Of a DNA stretch of 64,000 bases, positions 9,030 through 17,216 are shown piece by piece (position 1 is the stretch's first letter; every line of letters starts with the position of its first letter). The notes beneath the pieces are model-generated. The model worked only from the letters and a program-made list of their open reading frames with translations. It was not told the DNA's origin and did no database searches. Source of the stretch: Chloroflexi bacterium bin20 (lineage in GTDB: Bacteria > Chloroflexota > Anaerolineae > Aggregatilineales > Phototrophicaceae); NCBI GenBank assembly GCA_002238485.1, contig MPMG01000002.1:178689-242688 (forward strand), read 5' to 3'. The position numbers and the translations under genes were made by a program.

Positions 9030-9147
9030 CAATAAACCCGTGTGAAGAACCACATACACAGAATCTAGCCAGGAGGTGTTTAACGCGAGTACGAACGAGA
9101 AGGATTTCAACCGCAAGCAAATGAATAAATCGCACAAGGAGAATACC

Positions 9148-10731
9148 GTGAAAACAGCAAGAATTTTTGTACTGGTGGGCTTGGCGGTGCTGATGGGCGC
9201 GCTGGCATTTGCGCCGGCGACTGCCCAGGACAACATGACCGAGTTTGTCTTCGCCCATGGCGGTCCCATTCGCAATATGGACGCGCATTCGCACTGGTAC
9301 GGATCGACGCACTGGCTGACCAACCTGCTCTATGACTGCCTCATCTGGCGCGCGGCCGATGGCGATGGCTATGTGCCGCAAGCCGCGCAAAGCTGGGAAA
9401 ATGTCGACGACACCACCTGGCGCTTCCACCTGCGCGAAGGCGCGACCTTCCACAATGGCGAGGCGCTGGATGCCGAAGCTGTCAAATGGAATATCGACCG
9501 CGTCCGCGAACCCATCGGCGATATCCCGCTCTACAAGCAATGGGAATTTGTCAAAGACACCATCGTCGTTGACGACCTGACGCTTGATATCACCACAGAA
9601 GAACCCTATCCCTACTTTGAATACGATGTCAGCTACAACGGCTGCGAGATTCTGCCGCCCGACTACTTCAACGAAGTGGGCCAAGAAGAATTCACCCGCA
9701 ACCCGGTCGGCAGCGGTCCCTACATGCTGACGGAATTCTCCGAAAGCGACCGCTATGTCTTTGACGCCTGGGACGATTATCACAGTGGACGCCCCGAGAT
9801 CGACCGCGTCGTCTATCAGGTCATCCCCGAACCATCGGCGCAGGTAGCCGCGCTGCTGGCGGGCCAAGTCGATATGATCCCGGCTGTGCCCGTGCCCGAC
9901 CGCCCCAACCTGGAAGCCACCGAAGGCATCTCGCTGCTCACAGAAACAGCCAACCGCATGCACCACCTGTACGCGCGTGTGGAAACCGAGACTGGCGCTG
10001 TAGCCGAGACCTATCCCGACTTCTCGCCAGCCACCATGGATGTCAATGTGCGCAAAGCCATCACGCATGCGCTCGATCGTCAGTTGTTGGCCGAGGTGCA
10101 AGGCGCGGCCAGCCCACGCCTGGTGCGCGTCTGCTCCTACTATCCAGAAGGGTTCGCCGATCAATATACTGACGCGGATGTTATTGCCGACTGGTATAAC
10201 CCCGATATGGCGCGCGAATACCTGGCAGCCGCCGGCTATGGCGAGGGCGAAGGACCGACCGTCTACCTCGATGCGCCGACCTTCCAAATGGGCGGCGAGA
10301 AAGAAGTCGCCGAGATCGCCGCGGCCATGCTCACAGAAGTCGGCTTCAATGTCGAGCTGAGCATCCTGGACTCGTCTGCCTATGGCACGCAGATCTCCCG
10401 CGGTGGCAACAACCGCGACCTGATGCTGGTGACGCTGGGCTGCGGTCCCTCGCTGCTGCCGCTCTTCTATCAGTGCGGTTGGGTGCAGGCGAATTACAAT
10501 GTCTGCATCGACGAGTGGGACGCGGTCGCCCAGGAAATCCTGCGCACAGTCGATAGTGAAGCGCGCCTCGGTCTGTGGCAGCAATGGTGGGATTTCTACC
10601 TCGACTACACCCAGACGATCACGCTATACGAGATCACCAATGTCATGGCGCTGAACACAGCCGAGTTCAGCTTTACGCCACGCAAAGACGGCTGGATGAC
10701 CTTCCGCGACCTGTCTGTGGCGGATATGTAA
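9148..10731 (+). CDS. Family-5 (peptide/opine type) ABC substrate-binding protein
   Basis: 527 residues with signal peptide ending ATAQ-DNM and no lipobox Cys. The body is SBP_bac_5: WRFHLREGATFHNGEALDAEAVKWN and RNPVGSGPYML are standard blocks. It begins at GTG with AAGGAG six bases upstream; the longer frame starting at 9076 has no such site. Family-5 proteins bind oligopeptides, nickel, opines or glycosides. No matching DppB/C/D/F genes are adjacent, so the permease must be elsewhere. It probably captures the substrate of the upstream enzymes. Confidence 0.92.
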   Translation: MKTARIFVLVGLAVLMGALAFAPATAQDNMTEFVFAHGGPIRNMDAHSHWYGSTHWLTNLLYDCLIWRAADGDGYVPQAAQSWENVDDTTWRFHLREGATFHNGEALDAEAVKWNIDRVREPIGDIPLYKQWEFVKDTIVVDDLTLDITTEEPYPYFEYDVSYNGCEILPPDYFNEVGQEEFTRNPVGSGPYMLTEFSESDRYVFDAWDDYHSGRPEIDRVVYQVIPEPSAQVAALLAGQVDMIPAVPVPDRPNLEATEGISLLTETANRMHHLYARVETETGAVAETYPDFSPATMDVNVRKAITHALDRQLLAEVQGAASPRLVRVCSYYPEGFADQYTDADVIADWYNPDMAREYLAAAGYGEGEGPTVYLDAPTFQMGGEKEVAEIAAAMLTEVGFNVELSILDSSAYGTQISRGGNNRDLMLVTLGCGPSLLPLFYQCGWVQANYNVCIDEWDAVAQEILRTVDSEARLGLWQQWWDFYLDYTQTITLYEITNVMALNTAEFSFTPRKDGWMTFRDLSVADM

Positions 10732-10741
10732 GGGCGTTTTC

Positions 10742-10778
10742 TATCCCCCTCGGTCCCCCCATATCAATGGGGGGAAGC
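10742..10778. terminator. Palindromic repeat forming a hairpin after the binding-protein gene
   Basis: CCCCTCGGTC is followed by CCCCCCAT-ATCA-ATGGGGGG, an eight-base-pair G/C stem. It is a member of the dispersed repeat family and may also act as a terminator. No U-run follows. A second imperfect stem lies at 10786-10796 and 10809-10819. Confidence 0.5.
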
Positions 10779-10829
10779 AAAGCATGGCGGATTCGCTGTA
10801 GAAAGTAGGCGAGTCCGCCAGCCATTCCA

Positions 10830-10868
10830 GCCGCCCAAGCAACAGGATTCGATCCAATTGTGAATCTC
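10830..10868. repeat. GCCGCCCAAGCAA..GGATTCGA repeat, copy 1
   Basis: A stretch of about 39 bases matching 35141-35179 with only a few C/T and A/G differences, also outside genes. Confidence 0.65.
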
Positions 10869-10884
10869 TGATGAAAACGAGATC

Positions 10885-10957
10885 TGTAGGGGCGAGCCAT
10901 TGGGTCGCCCGTTTTGTGGATGCGCGTCAGACGGGCGATACTTGTATCGCCCCTACA
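10885..10957. repeat. 73-bp inverted-repeat element with TGTAGGGGCGA ends
   Basis: TGTAGGGGCGA at 10885-10895 is exactly complementary to TCGCCCCTACA at 10947-10957. Inside, TCGCCCGT and ACGGGCGA form a second nested stem. Single ends of the same type (TCGCCCCTAC) occur at about 664, 2999 and 26986. Confidence 0.65.
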
Positions 10958-10982
10958 ACCGACTTGGAATTGGGCGCGGGGG

Positions 10983-12350
10983 TTACAGACTCTGCCTCGG
11001 CGCGGCGTATTCCTCGGGACTGTCCATCTGCGCCATCCAGCGCGTGAACTTGGCGTGCATCATCGCGCAGACATCGGGCTTCTGCGCAGCCAGATCTTGC
11101 TTGTGCCCCGGATCGTTGACCGCGTCGTACAATTCGACCTTCTCGCCCGCCAGGCTGTAGAGGAAGTCCCACTGGCCATCGCGGATGGTGCTGGGCGATA
11201 CCTCGACCACAACGCGCTCGCTGTCATCGACGATCAACGTGGTATTGCCAGCCACATCAGCCAGCGACTGCGATGTAACCACGATATCATGCAGGCGCTC
11301 CACCTCTCCGCGCGCCAGGGGAAGCAGAGACCGAGCTTGCACGCGCGCCGGGATCTCCACACCCGCCAACTCCAGCATGGTCGGCATCATATCCGGGATG
11401 CTGACCAGCCCGTCCACGCGCCGATGTTCCCAGCCCGGGATGCGCATGAAGAGCGGCACATGCGACAGCTCGTTGTGCGTTGGACACCAGTAAGAAATCG
11501 CGCCTTGCTTGAAGCGCGCCATGGCTTCCATGACCGGGATGCTGTTGTCGGGCCAACGGAAGCGCCGCTTGCCAAAGATGCCAAATTCGCCGAAATAAAA
11601 GCCGTGGTCGGACACAAACAAGATGGCTGTGTCGTCATAGATTCCCAGCGAATGCAGCCGCTCTAGCAGCAAGCCGAACCAGCGGTCGACCATGCTGATC
11701 TCGCCCATATAGGTGGCTTTGGCAACTTCCATATCGCGCGGCGTATAGCCAGCGTCCTGCCAATCCCAATAAGCCGGGTAGACCTGCTCGCCCTGATAGT
11801 CGGGCAGGTAGGGAAGCACATAATGCGCGGGCGGGTCCCAGGGTTCGTGCGGGTCCCAGGCATCAATGTAGAGGAAGAACTTGTCGCGGTGGTTGCGCTC
11901 CAGCCAGTCGATAGCCGCTTTGAATGTCTGCGGCGCAAAGCGGTCGTCTTCGCAGCTCCAGGTGCTGGTTACATCGGGTCGCCCAGAGGCTTCGCGCTGT
12001 CCGCGGATCCACAAAAAGTCGTCAAAGCCGCGGTCATAGCCATAGCCGTTGCGGATGAGAAAGGGCGTATCGCCGATGCCCATGGTCTTATAGCCAGCTT
12101 TCGTCAGCAGGTTCGCCAGCGTAATCTCGTCTTGCGGCAGCGGACCCCAGGTCAGGTAGGTGAAGGTGAAACGTCCTGTGGCGATATCTGCCCGCGCGGG
12201 AACGGTCGGAAAAGAAGCGGCGTGGCAATCTTCAAAGACGATGGCAGCCTCGGCAAAAGCGCTTAGCTGCGGCGCGATGACCTGGCTGTTGCCATACGTG
12301 GGCAGATAATCGGCGCGCAAGGTGTCGGTTACAACGCAAATGATGTTCAT
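10983..12350 (-). CDS. Sulfatase-superfamily enzyme with Thr at the formylglycine position
   Basis: 455 residues of the alkaline-phosphatase/sulfatase fold: N-terminal metal block CVVTDTLRADYL (D9), late metal block FVSDHGFYFGEFG, and a C-terminal DPGHKQDLA typical of sulfatases. The C/S-x-P-x-R motif that is converted to formylglycine reads T49-V-P-A-R. Thr cannot become formylglycine, and Thr nucleophiles are found in nucleotide pyrophosphatase/phosphodiesterase relatives. The enzyme may be a phospho- or phosphonate hydrolase, or an otherwise altered sulfatase. It is the last gene of a CUT1 importer operon, two bases after the second permease. No signal peptide is visible, so it probably acts in the cytoplasm on imported substrate. 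Confidence 0.88.
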   Translation of the reverse strand: MNIICVVTDTLRADYLPTYGNSQVIAPQLSAFAEAAIVFEDCHAASFPTVPARADIATGRFTFTYLTWGPLPQDEITLANLLTKAGYKTMGIGDTPFLIRNGYGYDRGFDDFLWIRGQREASGRPDVTSTWSCEDDRFAPQTFKAAIDWLERNHRDKFFLYIDAWDPHEPWDPPAHYVLPYLPDYQGEQVYPAYWDWQDAGYTPRDMEVAKATYMGEISMVDRWFGLLLERLHSLGIYDDTAILFVSDHGFYFGEFGIFGKRRFRWPDNSIPVMEAMARFKQGAISYWCPTHNELSHVPLFMRIPGWEHRRVDGLVSIPDMMPTMLELAGVEIPARVQARSLLPLARGEVERLHDIVVTSQSLADVAGNTTLIVDDSERVVVEVSPSTIRDGQWDFLYSLAGEKVELYDAVNDPGHKQDLAAQKPDVCAMMHAKFTRWMAQMDSPEEYAAPRQSL

Positions 12351-12352
12351 GT

Positions 12353-13357
12353 CTACCCCTTAACCGCGCCGGACGCCAAACCACGAATCAGGTACTTCTG
12401 AAAGAAGATGATCACCACCAAGATCGGCAGCGTAACGGATACCGATCCAGCCGCCGCCAGCGTAACATGTCCCGGGTCTTCCCCGCCCGTCCATTGCGCG
12501 ATGCCCACCGGCAAGGTCCAGTTGATCTGCGTCAAAATGCGCGCCAGCAAGAAGTCGTTGTAAGCCAGCAACAGCGTGAACAAGCCCGTCGTGATGATGC
12601 CGGGACCCATGATGGGCACGATCACCGACAAAAAAGACCGCAGCCGTCCCGCGCCATCGATCATCGCCGCCTCTTCGATTTCGCGCGGGATCTCCATGAA
12701 GAAGCTGCGCAGCATCCAGATCGTGAAGGGCTGATTCACCGCCACCAGGCACAAAATCAGCAAGATGTGTGTGTCGTACAAGCCCGAAAGCTGCCCCAGA
12801 TAATAGAAGGGCAAGACCAGCGCCAGGCTCGGCAGCGAGCGAAATGCCAGCGCCAGCACAAGTATCACCACCGATATCACATGCCGATAACGCGCCAAGC
12901 CATAGCCCGCCAGCGCGCCAAAGCTCAAGCTGACAACCAAGGTGCCCATCGTTACGATCACGCTGTTGACCAAATAATCATAAAACTCGGCGGTATTGAC
13001 GACGCGCGGCAAGCCCAGCAACAGCCCCAGACTCGCGGCCGCCACAGCCGCATAAATCAACCCATTGGGCGCAGGCAGGCGGCTGGCATAAAAGACGATG
13101 ACAACCAGCGCGAAAATGATGAGCAGCAGCGCCAAGCCATAGGGCGCGAAGTCATCCGGACGCATATTCAGCCACAGATCGGCATAATGCTCGCCAGTCG
13201 GCTGGAAGAGAAAACGCGGCGTGCGGGCGTTGGCGTCTTTGGGCAGCTTCAGCGAATTGAGGATCGTCCAGCAGAAGGGCAGCACATTGTAGATCGTGAA
13301 GGCGACCAGCACAGCATAGATCGCCGCGCGCGCCAGAGAACTGCGTGTCTGCGTCAT
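12353..13357 (-). CDS. Carbohydrate ABC permease, MalG/UgpE type
   Basis: 334 residues, six main membrane helices and the ATPase-docking EAA loop (EIEEAAMIDGAGRLRSF). Between the first helix and the transport core there are two additional hydrophobic stretches (LALLLIIFALVVIVFY and IYAAVAAASLGLLLGL), making it longer than the common 275-300 residues. It pairs with the upstream permease (one base apart) and the binding protein at 14509. No ATPase gene is adjacent. Confidence 0.92.
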   Translation of the reverse strand: MTQTRSSLARAAIYAVLVAFTIYNVLPFCWTILNSLKLPKDANARTPRFLFQPTGEHYADLWLNMRPDDFAPYGLALLLIIFALVVIVFYASRLPAPNGLIYAAVAAASLGLLLGLPRVVNTAEFYDYLVNSVIVTMGTLVVSLSFGALAGYGLARYRHVISVVILVLALAFRSLPSLALVLPFYYLGQLSGLYDTHILLILCLVAVNQPFTIWMLRSFFMEIPREIEEAAMIDGAGRLRSFLSVIVPIMGPGIITTGLFTLLLAYNDFLLARILTQINWTLPVGIAQWTGGEDPGHVTLAAAGSVSVTLPILVVIIFFQKYLIRGLASGAVKG

Positions 13358-13358
13358 G

Positions 13359-14219
13359 CTAGACTTCCTCCACCTGTTCGCGGTAGGTCATGACGAGGAA
13401 GGGGATGAGCACGACAAAGATGCCGATGACAGTCAGCACGCTCATGGCATTGGCTTTGCCCAGCCGCCCAAAGCTGAGCGCCACCTGGAAGTTGTAATAC
13501 ATGATAGTTTCGGCATCGTAGATCGGGTTCTGTTGTGTCAGCACGAAGACGCTGTCAAAGACGCGGTAGGCATCCATTATCGAGATCAGCGCGATGAAAA
13601 CGAAGAGCGAACGCAAATGCGGAATCGCCACATGCCACAACTGCTGCAGCCAACTCGCCCCATCAACGCGCGCCGCCTCCAGCGATTCTTGCGGCAGAGT
13701 CTGCAAGCCAGCGAAAAGCACGATCATGGCGAAGGGTGTGGCTGTCCAGATATTGTGAAAGATGATCAACAGCGGCACAGTCCTGCTGTTCATGAAGAGG
13801 CGATAGTCAAATAGCTGCTGCATCCAGTACCAGTAGGGACCGCCACGGTCGAACATATCGCGGAAGATCAGCGTGCCGACCACCGGCGTCATCACAAAAG
13901 GCACCAGCGCCGCCGCAATGAAGACGCCGCGGAAACGCTTGATCTGGTCGAGCAGCAGCGCGAAGATCAGCCCCAGCACGATGCGCGTTGGCACCGTCGC
14001 CACAATGAAGATCAGCGTGAACTCCAGCGAATCCCAGAATTCGCGGTCAGCCAGCGCCTGCTCATAATTCTGCAAGCCGACCCACAGGGGCGCGTCCAGG
14101 TTGCGGAAGGTGATGTAGTGCATGCCCAGCACAACCGATGCCAGCAAGGGCAGGGTCATCAAGGCCAGCATGATGCAGAGGCTGGGCGCGACAAAAAAGC
14201 CGAATGTTCGTGTGGGCAT
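13359..14219 (-). CDS. Carbohydrate ABC permease, MalF/UgpA type
   Basis: 286 residues with six predicted helices and the EAA loop LEAARVDGASWLQQLWHV. It forms the transmembrane pair with the gene at 12353 in a CUT1 importer. It is separated from its binding-protein gene by 289 bases holding repeats and a hairpin, an arrangement that usually leaves the binding protein more abundant than the membrane parts. Confidence 0.92.
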   Translation of the reverse strand: MPTRTFGFFVAPSLCIMLALMTLPLLASVVLGMHYITFRNLDAPLWVGLQNYEQALADREFWDSLEFTLIFIVATVPTRIVLGLIFALLLDQIKRFRGVFIAAALVPFVMTPVVGTLIFRDMFDRGGPYWYWMQQLFDYRLFMNSRTVPLLIIFHNIWTATPFAMIVLFAGLQTLPQESLEAARVDGASWLQQLWHVAIPHLRSLFVFIALISIMDAYRVFDSVFVLTQQNPIYDAETIMYYNFQVALSFGRLGKANAMSVLTVIGIFVVLIPFLVMTYREQVEEV

Positions 14220-14280
14220 AGTGGTTCGCCGCTGCTTAGGGTGTGCCTAGTGTAGCGCGCAATGCACAGTCATGGCGAAT

Positions 14281-14462
14281 CTTGACCACAACGGACACAG
14301 AAGGCGCAAAGGTTTGAAGATTTTTTGCCACAGAGGCGCATTGAGACTCAGAGGCTCGTTGCAGGGGGGGCTCTGTGAGTCGTCCACATACCATGCGATC
14401 TGGCGCAAATGGACGACACAAGTGTCCCCCTACACCCCTCTGAATGAGGGACCGAGGGGGTA
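14281..14462. repeat. Intercistronic dispersed repeats between binding-protein and permease genes
   Basis: Contains CACAGAGGCGCATTGAGACT of the CACAGAG family near 14329, and a CCCCCTACACCCC...GAATGAGGGACCGAGGGGG copy of the palindromic family at 14424-14459. No coding potential is apparent. Confidence 0.5.
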
Positions 14463-14463
14463 A

Positions 14464-14488
14464 AAGGGCGCCTCAATGAGACGCCCTT
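14464..14488 (-). terminator. Intercistronic hairpin followed by T-run on the minus strand
   Basis: AAGGGCG (14464-14470) pairs with CGCCCTT (14482-14488), and an inner CTC/GAG pair is separated by one mismatch. On the minus strand the stem is followed by TTTTA. It lies just after the stop of the binding-protein gene, so it may partly terminate transcription before the permeases. Confidence 0.5.
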
Positions 14489-14508
14489 ACAAACTTGACT
14501 AGCCTGGC

Positions 14509-15795
14509 TTAGGCTTCGATGAAGCCTTGTGCGGTGGCTTCTGCGGTGTAGGCATCAGCAGCGGCGTCCAGCAGCTCGGCGGCGGACATGTCGCCCGTCA
14601 TGATCTGCGGCAGCCACTGATCCCAGACCGGGTTCAGCACTGCGCCGATGGCCGGGACATTCTGCCCTTCGACGCCGCCTTCAATGGTAGCGAATACAGC
14701 CGGCAGGTAACGCGCATCGGCTTCGGCCGCGACCGAAACGCGAGTGATGACGCCAAGCTCTGCCGCCTGCACCATACTTTCGGCATCCAGCGCTTCGAGG
14801 ATGACCTGGAAGACAAGGTCGGGGTCGTCATCGATGTTGGCGGGAATGCCAAGTCCGGCGCCTGTGCCACCGGTCGCGCCATAAAGTCCGTCAGGCGTGG
14901 CTTTGGGGGCTGGCGCAAATTCGATGCCACCGACATAATCCGAGAAGTCCGGATCGTCCATGGCGGCGGCGCGAGTCGCCCAGGTGAAAGCCATCGCCAG
15001 TTCGCCCGTAGCAATGCCGATCTGGCTGTCGTCGATGCTGTAGGTCAAGCCTTCTGCGCCCATGCAGGCATCAACGATCTCGACCAGTTTCTCCAGCGCC
15101 ATGACGCCTTCGTCGCTGTTGAAAGCTGGCGTATTGTCGTCATTCAGCGCCTTGCCGCCAAAAGCCAGCAGCATATCGCCATATTCGATGCGCCAAGCCC
15201 AGCCGGCATGCAGCTGCGTGGTGAAGGGGATGACGATGCTGTCCTCAGCCGCCAGCACGCCACAAGCCGCGATGACATCGTCCCAGGTCTCGGGGACTTC
15301 GATCATGTGCTTCTCCAGCAGGTCGGGACGATAGAAGAAGTGGCGCGTATTCTGCTCCATAGGCAGGGCGTAGATGTTGCCATCGACGGTCATGTCATCG
15401 AGACCCAAGATATCGGAGATATTGTGGGATTCTTCGTATTTGTCGATCAGGTCATTGAGCGGCATCATCCAGCCTTCGGCGACATAGGAATTTACATCGC
15501 CCTGCGTAACCATGATGATGTCGTAGGGCGAGGCGCCGCCCGCGCCCAAAGCCAAACGCAGTTGGTCGTGGGCCGAGCCGCTGTCCAACAACTGCGTGTT
15601 GACATCAATGCCGTCAACGCTGTTGCAGGCTTCCAGCTCGTTGGCGTAGAAATCGATGATGGGATACGTCCAGCCGATCATATTGATCTGGGCAGGGCTT
15701 TCGGGCGCTTCGAGCATGCAGCCCCCCCCCATGTCTTGCGCCGCGGCTGGCAGCACCAGCATCAGCAGCGCGATCAAAATACTCATACGTTTCAT
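14509..15795 (-). CDS. Family-1 sugar ABC substrate-binding protein
   Basis: 428 residues. The signal peptide ends PAAAQ-DMG; there is no lipobox. The body is a typical SBP_bac_1 extracellular sugar-binding fold (AEGWMMPLNDLIDKY, YALPMEQNTRHFFYRPDLL). A ribosome site AGGAGA lies upstream. It heads a minus-strand operon with two permeases and the Thr-type sulfatase-fold enzyme, which suggests a sulfated or phosphorylated glycan fragment as ligand, although the ligand cannot be read from sequence. Confidence 0.92.
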   Translation of the reverse strand: MKRMSILIALLMLVLPAAAQDMGGGCMLEAPESPAQINMIGWTYPIIDFYANELEACNSVDGIDVNTQLLDSGSAHDQLRLALGAGGASPYDIIMVTQGDVNSYVAEGWMMPLNDLIDKYEESHNISDILGLDDMTVDGNIYALPMEQNTRHFFYRPDLLEKHMIEVPETWDDVIAACGVLAAEDSIVIPFTTQLHAGWAWRIEYGDMLLAFGGKALNDDNTPAFNSDEGVMALEKLVEIVDACMGAEGLTYSIDDSQIGIATGELAMAFTWATRAAAMDDPDFSDYVGGIEFAPAPKATPDGLYGATGGTGAGLGIPANIDDDPDLVFQVILEALDAESMVQAAELGVITRVSVAAEADARYLPAVFATIEGGVEGQNVPAIGAVLNPVWDQWLPQIMTGDMSAAELLDAAADAYTAEATAQGFIEA

Positions 15796-15959
15796 GGAAA
15801 ATCTCCTTCGCTAGGATGATTGCAAGGCAATTTGAGCGAGACGCCCATCCCCTACTCTACCTTTGCCAGCGAGTTTTTTCAAATGCGGGCTATGCTTCTA
15901 TGCCTCTCGGACCGAATAGCCACAGGCGCCGTGATGCTGTCCGACAGGTCCGCCGCGTG

Positions 15960-15965
15960 TACAAT
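15960..15965 (+). promoter_or_regulatory. Possible -10 element (TACAAT) for the P450 gene
   Basis: TACAAT ends six bases before the ATG at 15972, so a transcript initiated from it would be leaderless or nearly so. A weak -35 (CTGTCC) lies 17 bases upstream. The same hexamer is seen at 20252, 35299 and 49782 ahead of other genes. Confidence 0.35.
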
Positions 15966-15971
15966 ACCTTC

Positions 15972-17216
15972 ATGATGGAACCTCGATCCTCTTGTCCCCA
16001 CCACGACCTCGGCGACAGCTTCGACCCGCTCGACCTGCGCGATCCCTTCCCCGTGCTCGCCCAGGCCCAGCAGCAGCAGCCGGTCTTCTACAGCCCCGCC
16101 ATCGACTATTGGGTGGTCACGCGCCACGCCGATATCAAAGCCATCTTCCGCGACCACCACCGCTATAGCGCCGCCAACACCATCACGCCCATCGTGCCCT
16201 TCTCAGACGCGGTGAAGCGGCTGCTCGCGGCTGGCGACTATAGGCCCGAGCCCGTGCTTTCCAACCATGTGCCGCCGGGGCATACCCGCATCCGCAGCTT
16301 GGTCAACCGCCTGTTCACGCCGCGCCGCATGAGCAGCTTCGCGCCCGTCATCGGCCAGATCGCCCGTGATGCTGTGGCGCAGCTGGTCTCGCCACCGGTC
16401 GATATGGTGTCGGCGCTGACATACACCTTTCCCGCGCAGGTGCTCTTCGCCGTGCTTGGCGTGCCAGAAGCCGATGTGCCGCAGGTTAAAGCCTGGGCGG
16501 GCAGCCGCATCAAACTCTATTACGGGCGTCCCAGCGCCGAAGAACAACTGGAAATGACCGCCGACCTGGTGCCATTTTGGCGCTATGTGGTGGCGCTGGT
16601 GGCGGACAAGGCGCAATCGCCTGGCGATGACCTCACCAGCGATCTCATCCGCCTGCGCAATGGCGATGACAACGTGCTGAGCCTCAACGAGATCGCCAGC
16701 TGCATGATCACCCTGCTGGTGGCCGGGCACGAGACGACCACCGCACAGCTGAGCAATGCCCTGTTGCATCTGTTAAACTCCCCTCGGTCCTCGCATTGGC
16801 GAGCGCTGTGCGAAGAGCCGTCGCTCATCCCGCAGGCGCTGGAAGAGATGATGCGCTACGACCCTTCGGTTTGTGCCTGGCGGAGGCTGTCGCTGGCGCC
16901 CAGCAGCATTGGCGGCGTCGATATCCCGGCTGGCGCGAACCTGCTGCTGATGCTGAATGCCGCCAACCGCGACCCCGCGCTCTTCCCCGAGCCTGATGTC
17001 ATCTGCATACGTCGCGACAACCTCAAAGAGCAACTGGCATTTGGCTATGGCATTCATTATTGCGTTGGCGCGCCCCTGGCCCGGCTGGAGATGCGCATCC
17101 TGCTGGAGACCTTGGTGACAAAGCTGCCTTCGCTGCGCCTGGTGGAGGGGCAGGAAGTCAACTACAGTCGCAATATCTCTTTCCGCGGTCCGCTGTCGCT
17201 GTGGGTGCGCTGGTGA
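15972..17216 (+). CDS. Cytochrome P450 monooxygenase
   Basis: 414 residues from the ATG at 15972 (a frame extending to 15816 is not P450-like). The landmarks are all present: I-helix oxygen site AGHETTT, K-helix EMMR (ExxR), and haem loop FGYGIHYCVG with the ligand Cys at about residue 364. It is a soluble bacterial CYP of unknown substrate; no ferredoxin or reductase gene is nearby. Between the I and K helices the protein reads LLNSPRSSHWRAL, where relatives have a shorter LL-xHPxQW loop. The DNA of this loop (16777-16803) matches the dispersed palindromic repeat. The stop overlaps the next start. Confidence 0.92.
   Translation: MMEPRSSCPHHDLGDSFDPLDLRDPFPVLAQAQQQQPVFYSPAIDYWVVTRHADIKAIFRDHHRYSAANTITPIVPFSDAVKRLLAAGDYRPEPVLSNHVPPGHTRIRSLVNRLFTPRRMSSFAPVIGQIARDAVAQLVSPPVDMVSALTYTFPAQVLFAVLGVPEADVPQVKAWAGSRIKLYYGRPSAEEQLEMTADLVPFWRYVVALVADKAQSPGDDLTSDLIRLRNGDDNVLSLNEIASCMITLLVAGHETTTAQLSNALLHLLNSPRSSHWRALCEEPSLIPQALEEMMRYDPSVCAWRRLSLAPSSIGGVDIPAGANLLLMLNAANRDPALFPEPDVICIRRDNLKEQLAFGYGIHYCVGAPLARLEMRILLETLVTKLPSLRLVEGQEVNYSRNISFRGPLSLWVRW
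16777..16803. repeat. Palindromic repeat copy embedded in the P450 coding sequence
   Basis: ACTCCCCTCGGTCC followed by the small palindrome CTCGC-ATTG-GCGAG. The left half matches the intergenic consensus. It adds about two residues to the loop after the I helix and keeps the frame. Confidence 0.5.

Noticed and set aside
8839-10584. 581-codon open frame on the minus strand
   Set aside because: Shadow of the enolase-superfamily and binding-protein genes, with no start signal and no family features.
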